In this document: positions 17,140-25,153 of the stretch, in pieces
How positions within the stretch are numbered: position 1 is the stretch's first letter
How the letters are laid out: each line of letters starts with the position of its first letter
Program-made: the position numbers and the translations under genes
Notes under the pieces: generated by a model
Seen by the model: the letters and a program-made list of their open reading frames with translations, nothing else
Databases searched by the model: none
What the model was told of the DNA's origin: nothing
Origin: Candidatus Altarchaeota archaeon
Lineage (GTDB): Archaea; Altiarchaeota; Altiarchaeia; IMC4; QMZM01
Reading direction: 5' to 3'
Assembly (NCBI GenBank): GCA_016931955.1
Contig: JAFGDV010000035.1
Span: 6,215-70,214 of the forward strand
DNA: 64,000 nt

Positions 17140-17664
17140 CTACATTTTTTTCTGTATGAGTGAAGCGAGTAAGTCGAGAAAAAACCTGCTTATCCTCCTA
17201 AGAGGTTCTGATCTCCTTATTAGCTGGGCTGGGTATGGGCTTATCTGGTAGTAGACTCTCGTGAAGACGACGCCGAATGGATGTCTTAGGAGGAATTCGT
17301 CTCTGAACTTGTAGAATACTGTGAGTTTTTGATATGATTCTGTACCGTATGTTGCAGTTACTATGAAACAGTCCGAGGTAAGAGAGCAGCTGTCGCCTTT
17401 TCTCGACCTTCTTGGTCTGGATCTGATTAACTCGACCTCGGGCGGATTTGATTCTTCTTTCTTCGGAGCGCTTTTTGGGGTTAATTCAGCCTTCGGTGTT
17501 TTTCCTTCAGCCTTCAGGGTGCGGTCTCTGTCCACAAAATACTCGATGAAGTCTACTCGCTGGCAGTTGGGGCATATCAGTGTTCTCTCCTTCACCAGCC
17601 GCATGTCTATGTGCCATTCGGTTCCGCACGCAGGGCATGAAGCTGTCTTCTTTGTCCCAGTCAT
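17140..17664 (-). CDS. Zinc-ribbon protein with CFI-box C-terminal domain
   Basis: A 174-residue protein. A zinc ribbon at the N-terminus uses CPAC and CPNC (Cys10, 13, 31, 34). A charged Lys/Pro/Glu-rich linker follows. The C-terminus begins DCFIVTATYGTES at residue 98 and continues RDEFLLRHPFGVVFTRVYY, the CFI-box-CTERM pattern known mostly from bacteria. That domain is thought to be a sorting or processing signal, but its role is not established. It is divergent from pop5. Confidence 0.78.
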   Translation of the reverse strand: MTGTKKTASCPACGTEWHIDMRLVKERTLICPNCQRVDFIEYFVDRDRTLKAEGKTPKAELTPKSAPKKEESNPPEVELIRSRPRRSRKGDSCSLTSDCFIVTATYGTESYQKLTVFYKFRDEFLLRHPFGVVFTRVYYQISPYPAQLIRRSEPLRRISRFFLDLLASLIQKKM

Positions 17665-17704
17665 TCTTATTAATTCTTATTCATTTCTCCTTAATATCTA
17701 TAAG

Positions 17705-18052
17705 ATGCCTAAACAGATTCTGTCTTCTATGCGGGAGAGGAACAGGTATATCGCGTTTGAGTTGATAAGTGATTCGGCTTTGAGTAGAAGTGATATCGTC
17801 AAGGCTGTATGGGGTTCAGTCTTAAGGTTCTTGGGCGAACTCGGTGCCAGCAAGACGAGTTTGTGGGTCATGGACTGGGATGAGAAACACAACAGGGGAA
17901 TATTGAAGGTAAACCATAAATCACTGGAAGAAGTAAGGGCAGCGCTTGCATTGATGAAGGAGGTCAACGGACAACGGGTTACCCCCCACATCCTTGGAGT
18001 CTCAGGAACCGTCAAAAAAACACGAGAAAAATACTTGGAAGAAAAACCTTGA
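17705..18052 (+). CDS. rnp2: Ribonuclease P protein component 2 (Pop5)
   Basis: A 115-residue subunit of archaeal RNase P, which removes tRNA 5' leaders. The RERNRYIAFELISD opening and the ALSRSDIVKAVWGSVLRFLGELG segment are the family signature. The open frame reaches far upstream, but the ATG at 17705 starts the conserved domain and the rest overlaps the divergent zinc-ribbon gene. The stop codon lies within the first base pairs of a hairpin array that leads to a tRNA gene on the other strand. Confidence 0.9.
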   Translation: MPKQILSSMRERNRYIAFELISDSALSRSDIVKAVWGSVLRFLGELGASKTSLWVMDWDEKHNRGILKVNHKSLEEVRAALALMKEVNGQRVTPHILGVSGTVKKTREKYLEEKP

Positions 18053-18170
18053 ATCTGCCTTCGGCAGATTCCTTTTTCTTTCGCTGAGCGAGACCTTCGG
18101 TCTCGACTCAGACAAGACCATAGGTCTTGCTGATAGCACTTTTCTTTTTTTTCTAAAAAGAAAAGGGCTA
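18051..18170. repeat. Array of four stem-loops after pop5
   Basis: Four perfect or near-perfect hairpins follow in 120 bases. At 18051-18071 nine base pairs close a TTC loop. At 18084-18111 the stem has 12 base pairs with one bulged A and a TTC loop. At 18113-18129 seven base pairs close an ATA loop. At 18134-18170 an 11-pair A/T-G/C stem with flanking TAGC/GCTA closes a TTTCT loop. The first overlaps the pop5 stop codon and is followed by CTTTTTCTTT, so it may terminate that gene. The purpose of the remainder is unclear. Confidence 0.75.
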
Positions 18171-18178
18171 TGGGGTGA

Positions 18179-18253
18179 TGGGCCCGCGGAGGTTTGAACT
18201 CCGGACTTCTCGATTATCAGTCGAGCGCTCTAACCAGGCTGAGCCACGGGCCC
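18179..18253 (-). tRNA. tRNA-Ile (anticodon GAU)
   Basis: A complete cloverleaf on the reverse strand: acceptor GGGCCCG pairs with CGGGCCC, the D stem is GCTC/GAGC, the anticodon stem CTCGA/TCGAG holds the loop CTGATAA, and the T stem CGGAG/CTCCG holds TTCAAAC. The anticodon GAT lies at 18216-18218. The discriminator base is A at 18179. No CCA is encoded and there is no intron. Confidence 0.95.
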
Positions 18254-18291
18254 AGGGGGACTGTTATCTGCCTGTAGCCCTTCTTTTGGGA

Positions 18292-18324
18292 TGCAATACT
18301 TTTCTTTCTAAGAAAAGGGTTGCA
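18292..18324 (-). repeat. AT-rich hairpin, member of a dispersed family
   Basis: Read leftward: TGCAA, CC, CTTTTCTT, loop AGA, AAGAAAAG, TA, TTGCA. The arms pair perfectly apart from the two-base mismatch. A close relative with the same AGA loop lies at 25170-25196, and a looser one at 18134-18170. The hairpin joins directly to the tRNA-like fragment at 18320-18345. Confidence 0.7.
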
Positions 18325-18345
18325 ACCTAGCTGAGCTACGGGCCC
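18320..18345 (-). pseudogene. tRNA 5'-end fragment resembling tRNA-Ile
   Basis: On the reverse strand the sequence GGGCCCGTAGCTCAGCTAGG is followed by TT, a standard tRNA acceptor 5' strand and D arm. It closely resembles the 5' end of the intact tRNA-Ile 70 bases downstream. The second half of the D stem and everything after is replaced by an AT-rich hairpin. It therefore cannot form a tRNA and looks like a truncated copy. The flanking bases 18254-18291 and 18346-18382 show nothing else. Confidence 0.6.
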
Positions 18346-18382
18346 TCTGGGAGTTAAGATTATTCGATTGCTGCCATAAAAA

Positions 18383-20404
18383 TTAGGTTTTTTTCTTGCT
18401 CGGGCATTCTGGGTTGACGCAGATGGTCCAAGGTTTTTTGCCTGATACGATTATTGTTGAGTATCCGCAGACTTTGCATTTTTCTGAGATCTTTAGGTCT
18501 CGTTTTGGCAGGGATATGGTGTACTTGCATTTTGGGTAGTTGTCGCAGCCTATGAAGTATCCTCCGAACTTTGATTTCCGCAATACGAGGTAGCCGTCGC
18601 ATTTGAGGCATTTGCCGAGTGATTCTTTTTTCTCTCTCACATTAGTTGATTTGAGGGAGCTTGCAAGCTTTTGGCCGATTTTTTCCTCGTTTTGGTTGAA
18701 GTTCTCCGATATTTTTTTTATCACCTCTCGGCCTTCTTCTATGACTTTCTCTGGCTCTATTTTTCCTGCTTCTATCTGTTCCATCTCTTTCTCGAATTTT
18801 CTGGTCAGTTTCTCGCTGAGGACCTCTGAGCAGAATTTGTTGAGTGTGTCCACTACGTTTAAGCCGAGTGGTGTTACCTCTATTGATTTGCCGTCGAGGT
18901 ATCCCCTCTTGTAGAGTGTGTCCAGTATCTGCGACCTTGTTGCCTTGGTCCCCAGGTTTTTTTTCTCCATTTCTCTGATGATGGAGGATGGCGTGTATCT
19001 CTTCGGTGGCTGGGTTTCCTTCTCATAGAGGTTTATCTCTTCCACATTCAGTAACTCGCTTTTCCTTAGCTCTGGTAGCTCGTTTTCTTCGAATTTAGCG
19101 TATCTTCCGTAGAGCTTATGCCATCCTTTCTCTACTGTCCTAGTGCCCTTGGCTATGAATATTTCACCGTTGTTGTCTAATTCTACTGTCACGGTTTCCC
19201 TTACAGCGGGTTCGCCGAATACTGCTAGGAATCTTCTTACGACGAGGTCGTAGATTTTTTTCTGTTCTGTGCTCAAGCCTTTGGGGACTTCGCCTGTGGG
19301 GTGGATTGCTGGATGTGCGGGGTCCTTCTTTTTTCCGTTTTTTGGTTTCAGCGCCTTCTCTGAGAGTAGTTCGTTGATGGATTCGGTGTACTCATTAATG
19401 ACGCGTAGTTTTTCCATGATCTCTCTGTAGTTTATCTCTTTTGGCAGTTGCTGGCTTGAAGTTCTCGGATAGCTGATGTATGCGTTCGTGTAAAGTTCCT
19501 GTGCTATGTCTAGTGTGTTCTTTGGCAGTATGTTGAGGTGCTTGTATGCTTCGGTCTGCAGCGTGGTCAGGTCGAAGGGTGGTGGCACTGGTTGTTCGTA
19601 CTTTTTTTTCTGGATTTTTGAGACGATTGCGGTGTCACCGCATTTTTGTTTCACTGCGACGGCTTTGTCTTTGTCCCAGAACTTGCCTTCGATGTGCAGT
19701 GCTTTGATCTGTGTTTTGTTTTTGATTGCAGTTAACTCCAGCTCCCAGTATGTTTCTGGCTTGAATTCCTTTATCTGTTGTTCTCTCGTTGCCAGGATCT
19801 TGAGGGTTGGGCCTTGGACTCGGCCTATGCTTAGCGTCGTATAGCCTCGAGCCCTTCTTATTGCGAGCGTCAGTGCGCGGGATAGGTTTATTCCCCAGAA
19901 CCAGTCCAAGACGTGTCTCGTTAATCCGGCATCTGCCATGCCTCTGCTAGTGGGCTCAAGGTTCTTGTAGGCGTTGATGATTGATTCTCTGGTGAGGGTT
20001 GAGAACTTCATGCGTTTCACGTTTTCCTTGAAGGGGTCTATGTTGCACGCGTATTTTATGACGTTGAAGCCTATGACCTCTCCTTCAACGTCGTAGTCGC
20101 ATGCGTTTATGTAGGATTCGCATTTCTTTGCGAGGGACTTTATATTGTCTAGGTAGTCTTTGGTGAAAGCCGAGCTTCTGTTCGCTTTATAGCTTGGAAC
20201 CCATTCTATGTCGAATACTGGATACTTCCAGAAGCCGCCGTTTTTCTCCATGAGGGTGTATATGTGGCCTACTGCGGGCGCTATCAGAATGTCGTCTACG
20301 CTATAGTAGCGGACCTTTCCCTTGCTGTGCTTTTCCGCCCTACCAATGCTGTTCGCGATTCTTTCTGCAACGTTGGGTTTTTCTGTTACGATCAGTGTCG
20401 TCAT
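18383..20404 (-). CDS. topA: DNA topoisomerase I, archaeal type IA
   Basis: A 673-residue enzyme that relaxes negatively supercoiled DNA. The Toprim domain opens with TLIVTEKPNVAERIA and has the DYDVEGE acidic motif. The catalytic tyrosine is Tyr312 in AYISYPRTSS. The C-terminal region carries two zinc-binding modules (CLKCDGYLV...CDNYPKC and CKVCGYS...CVNPECPS). The length is normal for the archaeal enzyme. It is the last gene of a leftward operon behind SepCysS, nine bases apart. Confidence 0.95.
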   Translation of the reverse strand: MTTLIVTEKPNVAERIANSIGRAEKHSKGKVRYYSVDDILIAPAVGHIYTLMEKNGGFWKYPVFDIEWVPSYKANRSSAFTKDYLDNIKSLAKKCESYINACDYDVEGEVIGFNVIKYACNIDPFKENVKRMKFSTLTRESIINAYKNLEPTSRGMADAGLTRHVLDWFWGINLSRALTLAIRRARGYTTLSIGRVQGPTLKILATREQQIKEFKPETYWELELTAIKNKTQIKALHIEGKFWDKDKAVAVKQKCGDTAIVSKIQKKKYEQPVPPPFDLTTLQTEAYKHLNILPKNTLDIAQELYTNAYISYPRTSSQQLPKEINYREIMEKLRVINEYTESINELLSEKALKPKNGKKKDPAHPAIHPTGEVPKGLSTEQKKIYDLVVRRFLAVFGEPAVRETVTVELDNNGEIFIAKGTRTVEKGWHKLYGRYAKFEENELPELRKSELLNVEEINLYEKETQPPKRYTPSSIIREMEKKNLGTKATRSQILDTLYKRGYLDGKSIEVTPLGLNVVDTLNKFCSEVLSEKLTRKFEKEMEQIEAGKIEPEKVIEEGREVIKKISENFNQNEEKIGQKLASSLKSTNVREKKESLGKCLKCDGYLVLRKSKFGGYFIGCDNYPKCKYTISLPKRDLKISEKCKVCGYSTIIVSGKKPWTICVNPECPSKKKT

Positions 20405-20413
20405 CTTTTTTTT

Positions 20414-21778
20414 CTATTTTACTGTTATTCCGTGTTTTTCTGCGATGTCTTTGAATGCTTCTGTTAGGTATTTTATTTGTTCCCATGTGAGGCCGTAGGT
20501 GCTTAGTTTAAGCTGTTTTGTGGCTCCAGGAAAGATGCCGGTTATTTTTCTCTTATCTAGTTCGTCGTAGAGGAAGAAGCCCTTCTTTTTGTGGGTCTGA
20601 GCTACTTTGTCGAAGGAGTTCGTACAGTCGACTTTAGTGAATGTGTGTCTTCTAGGTAACTCTGATATGATGGAGTTGCCTTCTATGTTGAGGAATTCCT
20701 TGATGAAGTATTCGATTTTTTTCAGTTCCTGATCCCAGTGTTTCACCCTCTCCTTGACTCTGGGGAAGGATGCCATCATCGCTATGAGGGGGGCGCCCAT
20801 GACTGTGCAGCCTAGGAGGTAGACCTCCTTTATGCCAAAACTTCTGCCTGAGATGTCTCCCCTGTTTGAGGTTGTCTTGAAGATCTTTTCTGCGTATTCT
20901 CTCGTGGTGGCTAGGACTCCGGTTGGTGCGGGGGAGGCCATGCTTTTGTGTCCTGAGCCTATGATGAAGTCTGCACCTATCTCTTTTCCATCGACGGGCA
21001 TTACTCCGACGGTGTACGCTCCGTTGTAGAGGAAGGGGATGTCGTATTCGTGTGCCACATCAGCTATTTCCTTGACTTTGTGTTCGTTTCCGTATGTGTA
21101 GTCTATGTGGGGTATTGCTATTAGTTTCGGCAGCTTTCCTGTATCCCTTTTCACTTCCTCGATTTTTTTCTGGGTATTTTCTGCGGTTATGATGTTGTTC
21201 TCGTCTAAGGAGATCTCCTTCCATTCAGCGCCGGCGGACTCGATTGCTAGGGCGAGGCTGTAGTGTCCGACTTCTGCTATGAGCGCTGTATCTCCTTTGT
21301 CGAGTAATGCATTCGCTACTATCTGGAAGCCGCTGCGTGCGCCTTTGACGACCCTCACAGCATCCATGTTCAGGAAGTCAGCCAGTTCCGAATAGAATTC
21401 CTGGACTGGGGGCCTCTTTATATAGTCGAGGCGGAAGGGCTTGAGGCAGTGATCGCACACGGAATAGCCGTCGCCGTAGGCGATCAAAGCCTTCCTCGCT
21501 TCGGGGGTGAGTCTTCCGCCGGCCTGTATCGGGTTCAGGTTTATGTGGTCTTCTTCTCTGAGCCTGAGTTCGATCCTGTCTGCTAGGTACTTTATCTCTG
21601 AGCCGCTTTTATTGTATTCTATCTCCTCTAATGTTTTCTTCACCCTCTGTAGGATGTCGTGGAATCTCTTACTTTGTTCGTTGTTTAATTCATGTGTTGG
21701 AGATGTTTCTCTGAGGATTTCACGCAGGTCCTCTAATGCAAACAGTGCCTCATATGTTTTCTGTGATCTGACATCCAT
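20414..21778 (-). CDS. pscS: Sep-tRNA:Cys-tRNA synthase with SepCysE-like N-terminal extension
   Basis: A 454-residue PLP enzyme that converts O-phosphoseryl-tRNA(Cys) to Cys-tRNA(Cys) with a sulfur donor. The core begins near residue 78 (INLNPIQAGGRLTPEARKAL) and includes GDGYSVCDHC, the PLP lysine in GSGHKSMASP and GIFPGATKQLKLSTYG. About 75 helical residues precede the core. They look like the truncated SepCysE homologues known to be fused to some SepCysS proteins. SepRS is not in the window. The start overlaps the cysteine desulfurase gene by 29 bases, which may couple sulfur supply to this enzyme. Confidence 0.9.
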   Translation of the reverse strand: MDVRSQKTYEALFALEDLREILRETSPTHELNNEQSKRFHDILQRVKKTLEEIEYNKSGSEIKYLADRIELRLREEDHINLNPIQAGGRLTPEARKALIAYGDGYSVCDHCLKPFRLDYIKRPPVQEFYSELADFLNMDAVRVVKGARSGFQIVANALLDKGDTALIAEVGHYSLALAIESAGAEWKEISLDENNIITAENTQKKIEEVKRDTGKLPKLIAIPHIDYTYGNEHKVKEIADVAHEYDIPFLYNGAYTVGVMPVDGKEIGADFIIGSGHKSMASPAPTGVLATTREYAEKIFKTTSNRGDISGRSFGIKEVYLLGCTVMGAPLIAMMASFPRVKERVKHWDQELKKIEYFIKEFLNIEGNSIISELPRRHTFTKVDCTNSFDKVAQTHKKKGFFLYDELDKRKITGIFPGATKQLKLSTYGLTWEQIKYLTEAFKDIAEKHGITVK

Positions 21779-22895
21779 TTTTCGTTAAGTATTGTATTTT
21801 TTCTATAACATATTCTATGTCTTCTTCATTATTAATTCTTCCAAGTGTGAGTCTAAGAGACTTGCAGGCTTCTTCTGCCGTTAAACCGATGGCGGATAGG
21901 ACGTGTGATGCCCCGGTTGAGTGGGCGGAACACGCTGATGCGGCGGAGGCATATATGTTTTTTCTACTTAGCTCTGATACGAGGTCTATTTGCTTCATAT
22001 TTGGGAACGTGAAGTGTGCGTTGTTTTGAAGCCTCTTCTTAGGATGACCATTAAGTCGGCAGCAGTCTACTTCGAGAACGCCTTTGATTAGTCGGTCCCT
22101 GAGCCTAGTCAACCTTTCTGAGTCTTCACTCATCTTTTTCACTGAAAGCTCAAGTGCGTGGGAGAAGCCGACAATGCCTGGAATGTTCTCAGTACCTGAT
22201 CTAAGGTTTTTTTCATGCCCTCCCCCATGGATCAGCGGTTCAAGCCTCGCACCCTCCCTAACATATAATGCTCCGACACCCTTCGGCCCATATAGCTTAT
22301 GGGAAGAAATTGAGAGAAGGTCGACATTCATCTTTTTCATGTTCAGGGGGAGCTTTCCAGCAGTCTGCACTGCGTCAGTGTGGAATATTATGCCCTTATC
22401 TGCTGCGATCTCGCCGATTTCCTCTATTGGTTGTATGGTTCCAATCTCGTTGTTTGCATGCATAACCGAGATGAGGAATGTATCCTTGGTTATCGACTTC
22501 TCCACTTCTGTGATATCCACTAAGCCGTATCTGTCTACAGGGAGATAGGTGACCTTAAAGCCTTTCTCTTCCAGAAACCTGCATGGGTTCAGGACAGCCT
22601 TGTGTTCTATACGATCTGTTATGATGTGTCTCTTCTTGTTTCCATAGGCGGTTCCCTTTATCGCCAGGTTGTCTGATTCCGTCCCGCCTGAAGTGAATAC
22701 TATCTCATCCGGGTTTGAGTTAATTGCGGCGGATGCTCTGATGCGTGATTCATCCAATGCTCTTCTAGCATCTACTCCAAAGGAATGCATGCTGGAGGCA
22801 TTCCCGAATTTTTCTGAGAAATAGGGAAGCATTGCCTCCAAGACGAATGGGTCAACAGGCGTAGTTGACGCATGATCCATGTAGACTCGCTTCAT
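21750..22895 (-). CDS. nifS: Cysteine desulfurase (NifS/IscS type)
   Basis: A 381-residue PLP enzyme that takes sulfur from cysteine as a protein persulfide. Visible features are YMDHASTTPVDPFV at the start, the PLP-binding lysine in SSHKLYGPKGVGAL and the catalytic cysteine loop SACSAHSTGASHVL. It feeds sulfur to Fe-S clusters and tRNA thiolation. Here it sits between SepCysS and a LarE-like PP-loop protein, with coding overlaps on both sides. No IscU is adjacent. Confidence 0.93.
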   Translation of the reverse strand: MKRVYMDHASTTPVDPFVLEAMLPYFSEKFGNASSMHSFGVDARRALDESRIRASAAINSNPDEIVFTSGGTESDNLAIKGTAYGNKKRHIITDRIEHKAVLNPCRFLEEKGFKVTYLPVDRYGLVDITEVEKSITKDTFLISVMHANNEIGTIQPIEEIGEIAADKGIIFHTDAVQTAGKLPLNMKKMNVDLLSISSHKLYGPKGVGALYVREGARLEPLIHGGGHEKNLRSGTENIPGIVGFSHALELSVKKMSEDSERLTRLRDRLIKGVLEVDCCRLNGHPKKRLQNNAHFTFPNMKQIDLVSELSRKNIYASAASACSAHSTGASHVLSAIGLTAEEACKSLRLTLGRINNEEDIEYVIEKIQYLTKNGCQITENI

Positions 22896-23617
22896 TCGAT
22901 ACCCTCCAAGTCCAATGTGATATCCTGGTATCCCAAATCCTTGAATCTCTGGATTAGTCTCCTGGACTTTAGGATGGTGTCGAAGTCGTCTCTTTGAACC
23001 TGTATCCTTGCGAGGGGGAAGTGGTCTCTGACCCTGACTTTCCCTACGCCGAGAGACCTGATGAAGTCTTCTGCGCGATCTATCCTGTTAAGTCTCTCCA
23101 TTGTTATCTCCTCGCCGTGAGGAATCCTAGTTGCTAGACACGTCTCCGAAGGCTGAGAAGCCACTTTCTTGTCTATTCTCGACATCAAAGCCCTGGTCTC
23201 TCTTTTACCTAAGCCGAGCTCTGCAAGGGGCGAAACTACCCCTCCCATAAGGTTTGCTTTAAGCCCAGGTCTGTCCTCTCCAAGGTCGTCTGCATTCGTT
23301 CCGTCGAGGATTACCTCATAGCATAAGGATTTTATCTTAGAGCATATCATCCCCTTACAAAGGTAGCACCTGTCTGGGGGGTTACTCTTAGCCTCTCTCA
23401 GGATCTCCATGTTCAGGATCTTCAGGTTTATGCAGTATTTTTCAGCGAATTTTTGTGCCTTTTCTGCCATATACCCTGGTGTGAGCTCTGATCTCACCAG
23501 CACGGCGTCAGCGAAGTCTCTGGCATAGAATGCTATGATAGAGCTGTCGACTCCTCCAGAATAGGCGACAGCCGTTTTTTTGTTTTTGAATCTTTCAAGG
23601 TATTTCTCCAGTTCCAT
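22892..23617 (-). CDS. larE: LarE-like PP-loop ATP-dependent sulfur transferase
   Basis: A 241-residue ATP pyrophosphatase. The PP-loop is AYSGGVDSS (about residues 18-26). Two cysteines in RCYLCK and one in SETCLATRIPHG correspond to conserved positions of LarE-family sulfur transferases, some of which carry an Fe-S cluster and others sacrifice a cysteine. LarE proper makes the nickel-pincer cofactor of lactate racemase; LarB and LarC are not visible, so the substrate may differ. The gene overlaps the desulfurase by four bases and follows nadA by two. Confidence 0.8.
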   Translation of the reverse strand: MELEKYLERFKNKKTAVAYSGGVDSSIIAFYARDFADAVLVRSELTPGYMAEKAQKFAEKYCINLKILNMEILREAKSNPPDRCYLCKGMICSKIKSLCYEVILDGTNADDLGEDRPGLKANLMGGVVSPLAELGLGKRETRALMSRIDKKVASQPSETCLATRIPHGEEITMERLNRIDRAEDFIRSLGVGKVRVRDHFPLARIQVQRDDFDTILKSRRLIQRFKDLGYQDITLDLEGIE

Positions 23618-23619
23618 CT

Positions 23620-24522
23620 CTACCCTATCTCAAGCATCCTGTCGAGGGCTTGTTTTGCCTTAACCCTAACATCCTCTGGAACCTCCACCATGTACTCCAT
23701 CTCCCTGAGTGAATGGAGGACTTTTTTGAGGGTTATTATCTTCATGTCCGAGCATAGTGACTCCTCTGAGGCGGCGTAGAAGCTTTTTGTTGGATTCTCT
23801 TTCCTGAGCCGGTGGAGTATTCCTGGGTCTGTGCCGATGATAAATTCTCTGGTGTCTGTTTTCTTTACGTGTGTGCACATGCCTTCGGTTGACAGGACCT
23901 CATCGGCGAGGTCTATCACCTCCGGCATGCACTCTGGATGTACGATGACCTCTGATCTGGGGTGAAGCCTCTTCTGTCTCAGCACGTCCCCTGGTTTGAT
24001 GCCTGCATGCGTTGGACAGCATCCCTCCCAGACGATAAGTTCTCTCCCAGTTTTTCTGGATATGTAATCCGCAAGATACATGTCTGGGACGAAGATGATC
24101 TCGTCTTCCTCCAAGGATTCGACGACCTCGACTGCGTTGGATGAGGTGCAGCATATGTCTGACTCAGCTTTGACTGCTGCACTAGTATTCACGTAGCAGA
24201 CAACAACTGCTTTAGGATGTTTTTTCTTCAGCTCTCTGAGCCTTTCTGCTGTTAGTGTGTCAGCCATCGGGCACCCAGCATCCAAGTCAGGCAACAGCAC
24301 CTTCTTGTCTGGGGAGAGGATTGCAGCGGTCTCGGCCATAAAGTGCACTCCGCATAATACTATGACGTCCGCATCCGTCTTCGCAGCGGTCCGGCTCAGC
24401 GCTAGAGAGTCTCCGAGGTAGTCTGCTATGTCCTGTATCTCCGGGAGCTGGTAGTTGTGTGCCAGTATTATCGCGTTTCGTTCAGCCTTCAGTCTCCTTA
24501 CCTCATCCACTATGTCAGCCAT
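23620..24522 (-). CDS. nadA: Quinolinate synthase A
   Basis: A 300-residue [4Fe-4S] enzyme that condenses iminoaspartate with dihydroxyacetone phosphate to quinolinate in NAD synthesis. Motifs include AIILAHNYQLPEIQDIADYLG at the front, CGVHFMAETAAIL, CYVNTSAAVKA, HPECMPEV and the late cluster cysteine in SEESLCSDM. The open frame extends 50 codons upstream, but these overlap the divergent promoter and kinase gene and lack similarity, so the start is ATG 24522. It heads the leftward operon that continues into the sulfur genes. Confidence 0.93.
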   Translation of the reverse strand: MADIVDEVRRLKAERNAIILAHNYQLPEIQDIADYLGDSLALSRTAAKTDADVIVLCGVHFMAETAAILSPDKKVLLPDLDAGCPMADTLTAERLRELKKKHPKAVVVCYVNTSAAVKAESDICCTSSNAVEVVESLEEDEIIFVPDMYLADYISRKTGRELIVWEGCCPTHAGIKPGDVLRQKRLHPRSEVIVHPECMPEVIDLADEVLSTEGMCTHVKKTDTREFIIGTDPGILHRLRKENPTKSFYAASEESLCSDMKIITLKKVLHSLREMEYMVEVPEDVRVKAKQALDRMLEIG

Positions 24523-24572
24523 TTTGTTTAGTATGTCACTATTATTGAATCCTATAATTAAATGTTCTCTGC

Positions 24573-24580
24573 TTTTATAT
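24573..24580 (+). promoter_or_regulatory. TATA box for the P-loop kinase gene
   Basis: TTTTATAT, centred about 25 bases before the ATG at 24602, which suggests a leaderless transcript. It lies in the 79-base gap shared with the divergent nadA promoter. Confidence 0.55.
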
Positions 24581-24601
24581 GCGATAAGACTAAGACTTAA
24601 T

Positions 24602-25153
24602 ATGAAACTCGTCGTCGGGTTGTCTGGGAAAATGGGGTCAGGGAAGACCGTTGTCAGCAGATATCTGCACAAGAAGTATGGGGCTGAGCAGATGCGTTTT
24701 TCTCAGATTCTTATGGATATCCTGGAAAGGCTTCATATCCCCTCTGAGCGGGAGGCTTTGCAGAAACTGGGGCACGCCCTCCGATCCTTAGTCGGAGAAG
24801 ACGTAATAGTCAACGCCTTCAGGGCGGACCTGGAAGCCGAAAAGTCCCGCATCATCGTCGTCGACGGAGTACGTTACCCTAACGAGGTCGATATGTTGCG
24901 CAGCTTTGGAAATAACGTTCTACTCTATATTGACGCCCCAGCAGAGGTCCGCTATCGCCGTTGTGTTGAAAGGAACGAAAAGGGTGAGGGGAGAGTGTCC
25001 TTCGAGAAATTCCTGGAAGCAGAGAACAGGGAAACAGAGAGATACCTCAACGAAATTGCTGAACTATCTGACTATGTTGTAGACAACACCGGTTCAGTCG
25101 AGGAACTACAGCAGAAGGTCGACAAAATATTCAGAGAAAAAATCCATCGATGA
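24602..25153 (+). CDS. P-loop nucleotide kinase, dephospho-CoA kinase-like
   Basis: A 183-residue kinase. The Walker A loop is GLSGKMGSGKT (residues 6-16). The VVDGVRYPNEVDMLR segment and DAPAEVRYRRCVER segment match the dephospho-CoA kinase/deoxynucleotide kinase group. Archaea mostly use an unrelated GTP-dependent dephospho-CoA kinase, so a nucleotide-kinase or regulatory role is as likely. The upstream open frame is discarded because it overlaps nadA. A 17-base repeat overlaps its stop codon. Confidence 0.78.
   Translation: MKLVVGLSGKMGSGKTVVSRYLHKKYGAEQMRFSQILMDILERLHIPSEREALQKLGHALRSLVGEDVIVNAFRADLEAEKSRIIVVDGVRYPNEVDMLRSFGNNVLLYIDAPAEVRYRRCVERNEKGEGRVSFEKFLEAENRETERYLNEIAELSDYVVDNTGSVEELQQKVDKIFREKIHR

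Noticed and set aside
18254-18345. Intron-containing tRNA gene made of the 5' fragment plus downstream sequence
   Set aside because: The second D-stem strand, anticodon stem and T arm are all absent from the fragment, and no bulge-helix-bulge splice site could be drawn. A truncated copy is simpler.
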